From Mesorhizobium plurifarium (GTDB lineage: Bacteria > Pseudomonadota > Alphaproteobacteria > Rhizobiales > Rhizobiaceae): a stretch of 64,000 nt of DNA. The DNA lies in the NCBI GenBank assembly GCA_000824785.1, contig CCNB01000002.1:1-64000 (forward strand), read 5' to 3'. Position 1 is the first letter of the stretch; every line of letters begins with the position of its first letter. The translations under genes were made by a program, and so were the position numbers. The notes below the pieces were generated by a model. It was not told the DNA's origin and made no database searches. It saw only the letters and a program-made list of their open reading frames with translations. Below are positions 52,977-61,328 of the stretch, piece after piece.

Positions 52977-55630
52977 GGCTCATCCCAAAGTGGCACTAGC
53001 CTTTGCTGAGCGGCGTTGAAGCCTTCCTCCTTCCGCCCTCGATAGCGGTCGAGCGCTGCCGGCAGTGCGATCCTGAGGTCGTTGTAGCCTGCAAACGCAT
53101 CTGGCCCCGGATAGGCGACGCCGCTTCTGAGCCCTTCGACTGCAATGTCGATGAAGCGCAGCAGCGTGTCCTCCGCCCGCTCGAGGACGTCGCCGTCAAG
53201 GTTTGCAGCAGGCCCCATCGTGTCGAGGTATATGAGCCGAGCGATGACGGCGCTCGCTTGGGGGATGAGCTGCTTGATCGCGATGGCGTAGAGCGCGCGC
53301 TGAACTTCGGCGCCGCCGCCCAGAATCACGTCACGCAAATTGCGCGGCGTCGTGCCGGTCTTGTAGTCCGAAATGCGTACGCTGCGGCGGTCGGGCTTCA
53401 CATCAACGCGGTCGATACGGCCCTTCAAGCGAAGCCCGGACTGACCGATCACGACTTCCTGGCGCTCGTCCCAGGGATCGGAACGCTCTGCCGGTGATTT
53501 CGGATTGCCGAAGGGGATCTCGCTGAAGCTGCGGGTCCCCGGGCCGAAGCGTTCGTCGATTGTCAGGCCGCGGCGGGCGCGCCGTCGTGCCTCGTCGATG
53601 GTATCGAGCCACAACAATCTCGGGGGCACCGCTTGGGTCAGCGGCCAACGCTCGGCGATGTCGCGTGCCGCCGCGCCAAGGGCATTATCGATTTCTTCTG
53701 GCGTTGCCCCGACAAGGCTGGGGATGGGTTCGATGCGCTCGATTGCTAGCCGAAGCAACTCATGCACGAGTTCGCCGAACGTGATGGGATCGAACTGCAA
53801 CGGTTCAACGGCAAGTTCGGGAGCGGTCATTCCCAATGCCCGTAGCCAGACAAAGCCCAGCGGATCGCGCAGCATGCGCCGCAGGGAAGTCGCCGATTGC
53901 GGCGTGTTCAGCGCGCGGGCAACGGCTGGGTGGTCTTTCCGATATCCGCCATCATGTGGCGTGGGATCCAACCTGCGCGTCCAATCCGTCCAACAGGACA
54001 TGACGCTCTGGATACGCGGCAAGGAGAGCGCATCATCAATACGAGCGAGCAGACGATCCCCCTCGCTGAATGCGTGTTCCGGCGTTCTGGTCCGCGAAAG
54101 CGACCGCTCCGTGACTTTTCGTTGCAGCAACGCGCTCCTAGCAAGGAATGCACCGTCGGCTGAGCGCCTGCTGCGGGACAGCGCAACGCTCGAGTCTGGG
54201 TGACTGACGAGGACCTCGAAGGCCAGCCGATCGCGTTCCAGCCGGGGCAGGTCCGCCAAGTCACGCTCGCTTAGGACATGATCGGGCAGCAGCGGGTCCA
54301 CACCATCGGAGCGCGGCCAGCTTCTGCTCGAAAGCCCAATCAGGCGCATGTGCTTGCGCGGCACACCAACGAGGTCAGCCGCTCGTGCCCAGACGACATT
54401 GTTGGCAGGATCGCTTTCATCGGCGATGCGCAATGACGTAAGGGTCATCTCTATGGCCGCAGCCGGTCCCAGGCGAAGCGCTTCTTGCCAAAGGCCGAGG
54501 CTCTTGCCCCGCAGCAGGGTCTCTCCGAGTCTGACCGCCGCCTGAGGTCCGACATCGAGGTCACGCAGCACTGGCATGAGGGTCGCTGCGATGGAGGAAC
54601 CATCGGAACGCGAAAGCGGTTCGAAGCTGCTGGCCCAATGATCCGGTTTAAATAGACCCGCCTCGGTCGGGATGCCTTTCATCCAGTCAGCCGGAAGGGC
54701 CTCCGACAGATAGGGAGAGAGCAGCGATAGGCGGCGGACGCGATCCTGCGACAGGCCATTGATCATCACGTCTGCCAACGCCGCGCAGCTCTGGCCAGCG
54801 CGAGTGCTCAGGGCGGAAACGCCGCTCGCGAAATGAATGGGGAGCTCAGCGTCCGCGGCGAGCACCAGCATGTGGTCATCCCAGGCACCGAGGTCGGCAC
54901 TCGTGATCGCAATGTCGGAGGCCTGTGTTGTGCCGTCGCTCAACAGCTCGCGAGCCCAGCGAAGCGCTTCGACGACCTCTGCGCGAGGATCTGCACATAC
55001 GTCGCAGATCAGATCTTGGGAGGGCGGGCTGGTCGTGGGCACAATCGTGCCGGGAAACCAACTCCGGTCGCGTGTGCCGGGCGCGTCCCAGGTGATTTCG
55101 ACAACTGCCGCTAGGGCCTTGATCAGCGGCCGCCACACCGGGTCGATCGAAATCAGCCTATGGAAATACAGATTGCCAACCGTGGCACGGGCATGTGCCA
55201 CGCCCGCGATAGCTCGGTCGCAAAGGTCCCGGGGTAGAAGCGCACCAATTGGCAGATGCCTGTGTAGGTAGGCCTCGATGCGCCCCAGATCGCTCAGACG
55301 GGCGCTCGCATAACGCAGATCGTCGAACTGAATGTCCGCTGCCCATATCCGCGCCAGACTCGCGAGCACGGCCCGCGCCATGCCAGGGCGCGTCTTGACC
55401 GGTTCCAATTCTTCGAAGGCAAGCTCGCTGAGCGCTCGAGCAACGATTGGGACGAGGGTGGCGTAGTCTGCGGGCCGGGCGAAGCCGCCCACAAGGCGGG
55501 CACCGAGCAGGGGAAGCGTCGAGACATCCCGACCGTGGTCCCCCTCACGCGCGGCGGCGGCGCGCTGCATGCCAAAGGCGAGGGTGCCCTGGACTATGAC
55601 GGTGTGACGCTTCATTTTGGCAGACAGCAT
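52973..55630 (-). CDS. AddB-like PD-(D/E)XK nuclease subunit
   Basis: Protein of 885 residues resembling AddB/RexB-type partners. The nuclease motif is seen near the C-terminus as GRIDRVDVKPDRRSVRISDYKTG split around the catalytic Asp and Asp-x-Lys, with AEVQRALYA after it. No ATP-binding P loop is apparent at the N-terminus. An ATG 15 bases later is an alternative start. It begins 187 bases after the serine protease gene on the same strand. Confidence 0.78.
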   Translation of the reverse strand: MLSAKMKRHTVIVQGTLAFGMQRAAAAREGDHGRDVSTLPLLGARLVGGFARPADYATLVPIVARALSELAFEELEPVKTRPGMARAVLASLARIWAADIQFDDLRYASARLSDLGRIEAYLHRHLPIGALLPRDLCDRAIAGVAHARATVGNLYFHRLISIDPVWRPLIKALAAVVEITWDAPGTRDRSWFPGTIVPTTSPPSQDLICDVCADPRAEVVEALRWARELLSDGTTQASDIAITSADLGAWDDHMLVLAADAELPIHFASGVSALSTRAGQSCAALADVMINGLSQDRVRRLSLLSPYLSEALPADWMKGIPTEAGLFKPDHWASSFEPLSRSDGSSIAATLMPVLRDLDVGPQAAVRLGETLLRGKSLGLWQEALRLGPAAAIEMTLTSLRIADESDPANNVVWARAADLVGVPRKHMRLIGLSSRSWPRSDGVDPLLPDHVLSERDLADLPRLERDRLAFEVLVSHPDSSVALSRSRRSADGAFLARSALLQRKVTERSLSRTRTPEHAFSEGDRLLARIDDALSLPRIQSVMSCWTDWTRRLDPTPHDGGYRKDHPAVARALNTPQSATSLRRMLRDPLGFVWLRALGMTAPELAVEPLQFDPITFGELVHELLRLAIERIEPIPSLVGATPEEIDNALGAAARDIAERWPLTQAVPPRLLWLDTIDEARRRARRGLTIDERFGPGTRSFSEIPFGNPKSPAERSDPWDERQEVVIGQSGLRLKGRIDRVDVKPDRRSVRISDYKTGTTPRNLRDVILGGGAEVQRALYAIAIKQLIPQASAVIARLIYLDTMGPAANLDGDVLERAEDTLLRFIDIAVEGLRSGVAYPGPDAFAGYNDLRIALPAALDRYRGRKEEGFNAAQQRLVPLWDEP

Positions 55631-55817
55631 CTCAAATGCGGGCTACGATTGAAAAAAAGGCAAATCAAAGGAGGTCGTTCACATCGCAATTCCGCATACA
55701 TCTCATGGCAACAGGCGATGACCACTCGCGGTCGTTCAATGTTGGCGCTGAACGCCCCGTCGGTAAATCACGTGCTCGATTCGCTATGACTGACAAACAG
55801 GACGAACTCTACGGCCA

Positions 55818-56711
55818 TCACACGATCAAAGAGACATAGTTCGATTCGAATATACGCTGTTCGGGTTCAATGGCCAATCTCAGGTGACAGTAGAGGGCCC
55901 AATACCTACGCCACACCGGGTCGTTTGAGGACATGTACTCGACCGTAAGATCCATTTCCTTAGCCGTCTCCCATCCGACCATCTGGCCGTGCGAAGGGTA
56001 TTTGTTGATGTCCATCAATTCACTGGTGATCTTCGAAAAATTCTTACCCTGGCGCCTGAGCAGTTTCTCGGCCAGCGACTTGGCTCGGTCCCTTACGGAT
56101 TGGAATTTCCGGACGATTGTCGGATCGAATTTTTCGAACGTGATCCTGGCGGCAAGGTCGTCTGGAGCTTCGCGCAACGACTTTCCAGCAAATTCGTATG
56201 CATTCAGGTAGGTCAGGACCGAATAGACGACGTCCGATCCATTGCCATCCTTCGACGAAACTTGCGGATCGATCGGGCCAAGCTCCGACGATTCACTCAT
56301 CACGATAGTATTCGCTCCCAGCGCCATCAGCGTGCCAGCGCTCTTGGCGTAGTCAGGAACGATGACCCTGAGCTGACCTTCCGCACCTGCAGCACTGCGA
56401 ACCAGCCCGATCAGCTTTTCGGCGGCGTCAACATCACCGCCCGGCGTGTGCAGCATAAGGTCTATCGGCTCGCCTGGCGTGACATTGTGGAGCATGTCGA
56501 CAAATCCCAAGGTGTCGATGCGGTCCACAAGCGCCTTGTTGCCTGCAATGTAGCAGAGAAGCTTGGGCTGAGTGCTTTCGATCTCCCTGATGAGCGTCTG
56601 GCGCTGATAGCGCGCCGCGTTCATCGCCGTGAACATTGGCGTCTTCTCGATAGCACGCGGCGGGATCATGGCCGGCTGCACTTCCTCTTCCTTTTGGTTG
56701 CTTTCACTCAT
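55818..56711 (-). CDS. SDH-family Clp-fold serine protease
   Basis: Protein of 297 residues resembling SDH (serine dehydrogenase proteinase) proteases related to SppA/ClpP. Motifs: LMLHTPGGDVDAAEKLI, the nucleophile serine (about residue 124) in PDYAKSAGTLMALGA, and SELGPIDPQ. No signal peptide is visible, so it is probably cytoplasmic. Its ATG overlaps the DUF6527-like gene, placing it in the second ubiquitin-like operon, where it could degrade tagged proteins; this is inference. Confidence 0.82.
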   Translation of the reverse strand: MSESNQKEEEVQPAMIPPRAIEKTPMFTAMNAARYQRQTLIREIESTQPKLLCYIAGNKALVDRIDTLGFVDMLHNVTPGEPIDLMLHTPGGDVDAAEKLIGLVRSAAGAEGQLRVIVPDYAKSAGTLMALGANTIVMSESSELGPIDPQVSSKDGNGSDVVYSVLTYLNAYEFAGKSLREAPDDLAARITFEKFDPTIVRKFQSVRDRAKSLAEKLLRRQGKNFSKITSELMDINKYPSHGQMVGWETAKEMDLTVEYMSSNDPVWRRYWALYCHLRLAIEPEQRIFESNYVSLIV

Positions 56712-57043
56712 CGGTCACTATCCTCTGCCCATTCTACGCGACCACCGCGGATAAAGTAGTGGCACCTCCGCTGATTGCCGCGAAAGTCCACGCTTGGAGA
56801 GATCGTCAGGCGCGTGATCTGGTTTACCTCCCAGTGCGGCCGGCGCGCCGGGTCGGCATTGAGCATAATGCGATGGCCGGTCCTGCAAGGGCAATCGAAT
56901 ACGATCCATTTGGTGCGGGCTGAATCGCCGACGAGCGCGACCGCATTCCGCGGAAGACGATCAGGCACCTCGTCCGCAGAGAATGTCTGACCGACGACAC
57001 GCCAACGCCAAAACGGAATCCATTGCCACCAGGAAATCTTCAT
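56708..57043 (-). CDS. DUF6527-like small protein
   Basis: A 111-residue protein (start MKISWWQWIPFWRWRVV) with CPCRTGHRI, RRPHWEV and a late CHYFIRGGRVEW. The paired cysteines and histidines suggest a metal site. I associate this pattern with DUF6527, a family that accompanies bacterial ubiquitin-like genes. It overlaps the JAB-E1 and protease genes on both sides. A longer upstream start is rejected. Confidence 0.65.
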   Translation of the reverse strand: MKISWWQWIPFWRWRVVGQTFSADEVPDRLPRNAVALVGDSARTKWIVFDCPCRTGHRIMLNADPARRPHWEVNQITRLTISPSVDFRGNQRRCHYFIRGGRVEWAEDSDR

Positions 57044-58425
57044 TCTCGGCCCCATAGCTGGCCGAGGAATGGCTCCTCGTCGCCCGTGCCCCACTTACCC
57101 TGCACGGAGTCGCAGTAATGCCCGCCCCGAGGGAAAGCGCGATTGGTGGAAATCTCGCGCTCGTGCAACCTTAGGAGGGTTTCTGTCGGACGATCGGGCG
57201 GGCCGTAACCAATCAAGCGGTCTAACAACTCGTTGACCGCGGCTGCCGCGACGGCCGTGGTGAAAGCCACCACCGCCGGCTCGACTTGGCCCAAGGCTGG
57301 CGCATACCCTTCGTCCGCCAAACGCTGGCGTTCTTCTGGCGTCTGCATCTCTGCTGCTGCGCGGGCCATGTCGACCCGATTGCGGCATACGAGACAGCCG
57401 GCTCCCGGTGTCAGCGTCGTGATGCGGCCGTCAATGCCTGTCAACGTCCCGCCGCTGTCACTGCTTAGGAGAACCCCGACGTCAATGACGGGCGTCAAAA
57501 GATAGGTCGCCAGACGCGACAGCACCAGCCGTCCGGCGTTGTCGTCTGTACACCCAAAAACGAGGTCTGCCCCTCGCAGCGTCTTGGCGACTGATTTGAC
57601 GGTCACCATTCCCGGAACGGTTGAACAATTGAGGTCCGGTGCGATACGCATCAGGTGCGCACGCAGCACCTCGATCTTCGAACGTCCGACGTCGGACGGC
57701 GTCGAGCCGTAAACGCGCGTCACATTGCTGGACGACAGCACATCGTTGTCCAGCAAAAGAAGATCGCGCACGCCCAGCCGTACCAACTGTTCCGCGATGG
57801 CGGATCCGGTGCCGCCGGCGCCGACGATCGCCACACGCAGGTTGCCGAGCACGCTTTGAATGTCTGGCCCGAAAGCGCGCACATTGCGGTCGAAGATTGC
57901 ATCGGGGGCCGACAGGTTGTGGCCGAAGTTTTGGATTAGCCGCCAGCGGTCGCTCACGATCCAAACCCGATCGATCGCCAATGCGCTGCCGCCCTCCGGC
58001 GTCAGTTCGCCGCTAAAGACGACGCTTTCGCCGCGGGGCGACGCGATGAGCGTAGCATACAGACCGGAGCCGCTGCGCAGCTGGAAGAGATCACGAATGT
58101 CGTGGTCGACCTGCCGATCGTGCTCGCTTGGCAGCGGCACACCGATTTCGCCTGGATGGGTGTGAAACCAGATTGGAACAGAGCCGTCGGCTTCCGCCGC
58201 CCCGAGGGCGCCGACATAGCCTTCCGAACGGATCAACATGTGATGCGGGCTCTGCTCGTTATACGCGGTTTGCGGCACCCAATGCATGGTCCTTGCCAGC
58301 AGACGCACGTCCGAGCCGATATCGACGCGCCGAGCGAGCAGAACACCTGCGCATTCAAGCGGATTGCGCGTGACGGCGATGATTTCGTCAGCAAGCGGAC
58401 CAGGAAGGACGAGCGTGATTGTCAT
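57040..58425 (-). CDS. JAB-E1 (ThiF) fusion protein
   Basis: Protein of 461 residues joining two functions. Residues 1-160: JAMM protease with Glu in LECAGVLLA and WFHTHPGEIGVPLPSEHD (His88, His90, Ser100, Asp103). Residues 195-461: ThiF-type E1 with AIVGAGGTGSAIAEQL, LLDNDVLSSSNVTR, FGCTDDNAGR and a CLVC motif. It would both activate and release a ubiquitin-like protein. It is coupled by ATGA overlaps to the E2-like and DUF6527-like genes. Confidence 0.88.
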   Translation of the reverse strand: MTITLVLPGPLADEIIAVTRNPLECAGVLLARRVDIGSDVRLLARTMHWVPQTAYNEQSPHHMLIRSEGYVGALGAAEADGSVPIWFHTHPGEIGVPLPSEHDRQVDHDIRDLFQLRSGSGLYATLIASPRGESVVFSGELTPEGGSALAIDRVWIVSDRWRLIQNFGHNLSAPDAIFDRNVRAFGPDIQSVLGNLRVAIVGAGGTGSAIAEQLVRLGVRDLLLLDNDVLSSSNVTRVYGSTPSDVGRSKIEVLRAHLMRIAPDLNCSTVPGMVTVKSVAKTLRGADLVFGCTDDNAGRLVLSRLATYLLTPVIDVGVLLSSDSGGTLTGIDGRITTLTPGAGCLVCRNRVDMARAAAEMQTPEERQRLADEGYAPALGQVEPAVVAFTTAVAAAAVNELLDRLIGYGPPDRPTETLLRLHEREISTNRAFPRGGHYCDSVQGKWGTGDEEPFLGQLWGRE

Positions 58426-58811
58426 GCGGCGCGCGCCCTTCCGGCTGCTTCAAGCTCCATGCGAACGAGCGCCAAGTAGCTTTCCAGCGAATCGATGCCC
58501 GACCGCCACTGGCCCGGGTTAAGGTGACGGGACCACCGCTGCCACCTGCGCCCAAGATAGTCTTCCTGTGAATTTGTAGCGACGATCGCCTGACCATCTG
58601 TCCGTATGACGGCAGGCGCGAACCACCACATGTCTGGGTGAACATCTGGGTAGCCAGGGGCGAGCCGAAGTAGGAGATCAGCGGCCGTTGCCGTGAAGCC
58701 ATTCGGCAATTGGAAAGCCGGAATGACGATCGCGATCATGCCGCCATCGAGCGAGACAGAATGTCCAGGCGCCCGCGCCTGCAAATACTCTTTATCGATC
58801 GGCGGCAACAT
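58422..58811 (-). CDS. E2-like protein without any cysteine
   Basis: A 129-residue protein with the look of a prokaryotic E2 (AFQLPNGFTATAADLLLRL, PGYPDVHPDMWWFAP, WQRWSRHLNPGQWRSG). It contains no cysteine at all, so it cannot form the thioester that defines E2 catalysis. It may be a scaffold or a non-catalytic member of the Prok-E2 family E type. AGAAGGGAAT precedes the ATG; it lies between the Ubl and JAB-E1 genes. Confidence 0.75.
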   Translation of the reverse strand: MLPPIDKEYLQARAPGHSVSLDGGMIAIVIPAFQLPNGFTATAADLLLRLAPGYPDVHPDMWWFAPAVIRTDGQAIVATNSQEDYLGRRWQRWSRHLNPGQWRSGIDSLESYLALVRMELEAAGRARAA

Positions 58812-58823
58812 ATTCCCTTCTCC

Positions 58824-59093
58824 TCAATCGCGGCCCGGGTTGATCTGGGCCGGCGCGGTGAAGAAGCGCAGGCCATTGCGTATCTCGACCTTGGTGGCGT
58901 CATCGATTTTCTGATCGGAGCCTCCAGGGATGACTTCAAACAAGTCGCGGTCTGGCCCGATATCAGGTTCGGGCAATTTCCTCAGCTGCGCACCGGTGAG
59001 GGTCGACTCCTGGACCTTGTACGTGGTGCGGTCGATCTTGATCTCGAAAGCCTTCGGCCGGTCGGGGTGCTCATTGCTATGATCGTCGTTCAT
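58824..59093 (-). CDS. Multi-ubiquitin-domain protein (single domain)
   Basis: An 89-residue protein with one Multi_ubiq-type domain (AFEIKIDRTTYKVQESTLTG, LRKLPEPDIGPDRDLF). It ends NPGRD rather than Gly-Gly, so it may need trimming to NPG or be used without a di-glycine. ACGGAGG precedes the ATG at 59093; a longer frame to 59177 is rejected. First gene of the operon, divergent from the ribbon-helix-helix gene. Confidence 0.8.
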   Translation of the reverse strand: MNDDHSNEHPDRPKAFEIKIDRTTYKVQESTLTGAQLRKLPEPDIGPDRDLFEVIPGGSDQKIDDATKVEIRNGLRFFTAPAQINPGRD

Positions 59094-59110
59094 TGATACC
59101 TCCGTTGATT

Positions 59111-59142
59111 GATACCGTGATACCATGACACCATGACAGTTG
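59111..59142. promoter_or_regulatory. Tandem octamer repeats, candidate RHH operator
   Basis: Four direct octamers of the form GAYACCRT (the last degenerate) at 59111, 59119, 59127 and 59135, with another GATACC at 59095. Ribbon-helix-helix repressors typically bind such tandem sites. They lie between the divergent Ubl operon and the RHH gene and could control both. Confidence 0.6.
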
Positions 59143-59175
59143 ACAAGAGGGTAAGATTGGTGCAAAACAGGCATC

Positions 59176-59382
59176 ATGAAACAAGCAAAAGCGATGACTG
59201 TTCGCCTGTCCGAAGAGCAGGCTCAGGCTCTTGAAATGGTCGCAACCGTCGAGAATTTGCCGGTGTCTGACATCATTCGGGCCGCAATCACGACGCATAT
59301 CGAGACCCGTAGGCGAGATCCTGGGTTTCAGGCCGGGTTGAGGGATCGCATTTCTCAGGCGCGAAAGCTGCTCGACCGCTAA
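59176..59382 (+). CDS. Ribbon-helix-helix DNA-binding protein
   Basis: A 68-residue protein with MTVRLSEEQAQALEMVA and VSDIIRAAITTHI, the beta strand and helices of the CopG/Arc family. It is 27 bases upstream of the Fic antitoxin gene and could be the transcriptional regulator of the module and of the divergent Ubl operon. Confidence 0.75.
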   Translation: MKQAKAMTVRLSEEQAQALEMVATVENLPVSDIIRAAITTHIETRRRDPGFQAGLRDRISQARKLLDR

Positions 59383-59409
59383 TCCGGCTCACTGCGACTA
59401 AGAGGACCG

Positions 59410-59619
59410 ATGAAAAAGACAAGCAAGAGCCTCAAGCCGAGCGAGTCGGGCCACGTTCTTGGACATCGTACCTTCGCCGCTATAACGGCCGTCGAGGGGA
59501 TTAGCCTTGACGCGGTCAGCCGAAAGCGTCTCGCCGACATGAAAAAGCGCAATCTTTCACCTGACGATCAACGCTCCGAGGTCATACGCGCCTACCTGAG
59601 CGCCAAGTCGCGTGGGTGA
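59410..59619 (+). CDS. Putative Fic antitoxin (VbhA-like)
   Basis: A 69-residue protein directly upstream of fic, as class I Fic antitoxins are. The inhibitory motif (S/T)xxxE(G/N) is not exact: the nearest match is ITAVEG, with the Thr three rather than four residues before Glu. The stop overlaps the fic ATG (TGATG). GAGGACCG lies upstream. Confidence 0.6.
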   Translation: MKKTSKSLKPSESGHVLGHRTFAAITAVEGISLDAVSRKRLADMKKRNLSPDDQRSEVIRAYLSAKSRG

Positions 59620-60194
59620 TGGCTGTCGGCTACGACGCTTTCGACGACCCTTATTCTTACAAGGGCACCGCCACACTCAAGAACAAGCTCGGTCTGCGGG
59701 ATGCTTCGCTACTCGAAGCGTTCGAGCTTGAGATGACCGCGCTGCGTGCTCGCGAACCGCTGCCGAGAGGTAAGTTCGATGCTGCTCACTACCGGCGCAC
59801 GCACCACCACCTGTTTCAGGACGTGTATAGTTGGGCAGGCAAGTACCGCACCGTGCGCACAGCAAAAGGCGGCAATCCATTCTGCTATCCCGAGTATATC
59901 GACAGCGAAATGACAAAGCTTTTCGCCACGCTTCCGGCGGCGATCAGTGCGATCGATTCCGAACAGTTCATCTCAGAGGCCGCCCAGTTCTTGGGTGAGC
60001 TCAACGCGATCCACCCGTTCCGCGAGGGCAACGGTCGATCGCAACTGACGTTTATGGCGATGCTCGGCGAAGAGTCGGGATTCCGTTTCGATTTTTCGCG
60101 TGTCAAGCGCAGCACGTTCATGCCGGCGATGATTGCGAGCTACGCGCGAGAACTCAAGCTGCTCCGCGCCGAACTCAGGAGCCTGTTGCGCTGA
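59619..60194 (+). CDS. Fic-family protein (toxin)
   Basis: A 191-residue Fic domain protein that would transfer AMP or another nucleotide group to target proteins. The motif HPFREGNGRSQL holds the catalytic His and the phosphate-binding loop, but the second arginine of the HPFxEGNGRxxR motif is Leu. The ATG at 59619 shares a base with the antitoxin stop; a GTG three bases earlier is an alternative. Confidence 0.82.
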   Translation: MAVGYDAFDDPYSYKGTATLKNKLGLRDASLLEAFELEMTALRAREPLPRGKFDAAHYRRTHHHLFQDVYSWAGKYRTVRTAKGGNPFCYPEYIDSEMTKLFATLPAAISAIDSEQFISEAAQFLGELNAIHPFREGNGRSQLTFMAMLGEESGFRFDFSRVKRSTFMPAMIASYARELKLLRAELRSLLR

Positions 60195-60399
60195 AGAAGC
60201 TTTGATGCGGAGCGCTTGAACAGCCCAATTATTAAGGCGTGTGTACACAGGATTGGCGATGCTCCAACCCGGATCAGCGCCTCCCTTTGTCGGGACGGAA
60301 CGTGTTCTGCATTTGTGCCTCGAAAGTCGCATAAAGGGCATTGTCGAATTCGCGACCTACGTCGTCTAACGAGGGGCCTCGATTTGATTGGGGCGAGCC

Positions 60400-61170
60400 C
60401 TAAGGGGTCCCGCCTGCAAGTTGGTCGTGGATGCGTGCGCCGACCACACAGAAGCTTTTCACCGCGTCCTTGTAGGACTGCAAGGTCTGGCGCATATGCG
60501 CCAGATGTGTCTGCCGCATTGTCTCCAAGTCTTGCATCGCTTTGGCATATCGCGCAGCGGCTTCCTGCGGTGTTTCCGGTTTCGGCGGGCCATCGGGCAT
60601 CGGGAGGATGAGAGGCGGAAGGCCGCGCGGGGTCTGTATTGCCAGGAGCCTATAGTCGTTTGCTAGGCGACCATAATCGCTCAACGTTGATTGGATGCCG
60701 ACCAGTTGCCGAACGAGATCGCGAAAATCATCCGCCGGAATGACTTTGAGGCTCTCTGCATCCTGCTGGATGTTCAAGAGGGCAATCCCGAGGGAGGGGA
60801 CGAAAACGGGCTGCTGGTCGATCTGCACCCCGGCCAGCGTTTTGTTGATCGCTTCGCATTCCTGACCAGCGATCTGCAGAAAACCGACGACACGGTCCTT
60901 CTGTTCGCGCGAAGCGCGCCAGTTATCGAGATACAGGGCTGCCGGGACACCGAACAGCGTGGTGAAGATCGGCAGCAGGAGGAGAGCGATCCACGGATTC
61001 TCGATCATACTACGTTTCTGGCTGGCCGCGACTTTGACATCCGACGATTTTGACGGACTATTTGCTTCAGCCGACGCAGGCACTGGCCTCGTGCCGGTTT
61101 TCTCCACTTTAGGTCGAGACGACCCTTGTCGTTTCTCGTTGGCGCCAGCCAAGCGTTTCCCTCGCGTCAT
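60400..61170 (-). CDS. Hypothetical single-helix membrane protein
   Basis: A 256-residue protein with a basic, Ser/Pro-rich N-terminus of about 55 residues, one membrane helix (WIALLLLPIFTTLFGVPAALYL) and a helical C-terminal part. No family recognised. GAGGGG precedes the ATG at 61170. It closes the defence-like island. Confidence 0.6.
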   Translation of the reverse strand: MTRGKRLAGANEKRQGSSRPKVEKTGTRPVPASAEANSPSKSSDVKVAASQKRSMIENPWIALLLLPIFTTLFGVPAALYLDNWRASREQKDRVVGFLQIAGQECEAINKTLAGVQIDQQPVFVPSLGIALLNIQQDAESLKVIPADDFRDLVRQLVGIQSTLSDYGRLANDYRLLAIQTPRGLPPLILPMPDGPPKPETPQEAAARYAKAMQDLETMRQTHLAHMRQTLQSYKDAVKSFCVVGARIHDQLAGGTP

Positions 61171-61328
61171 CGCGGACCCCTCTAGATCAGCAGCGCCAGC
61201 TATCGCATCAGGCAAGCATTGATAGGCTGCCGAGGCTTGCCCTGGACGACCTGATATCACGGGCTTTTGCGTATGCGAGTCTTCTAAAATAAGCTATAGA
61301 TTGTTCGTGCGGGAGACGGGGCTCTGGC

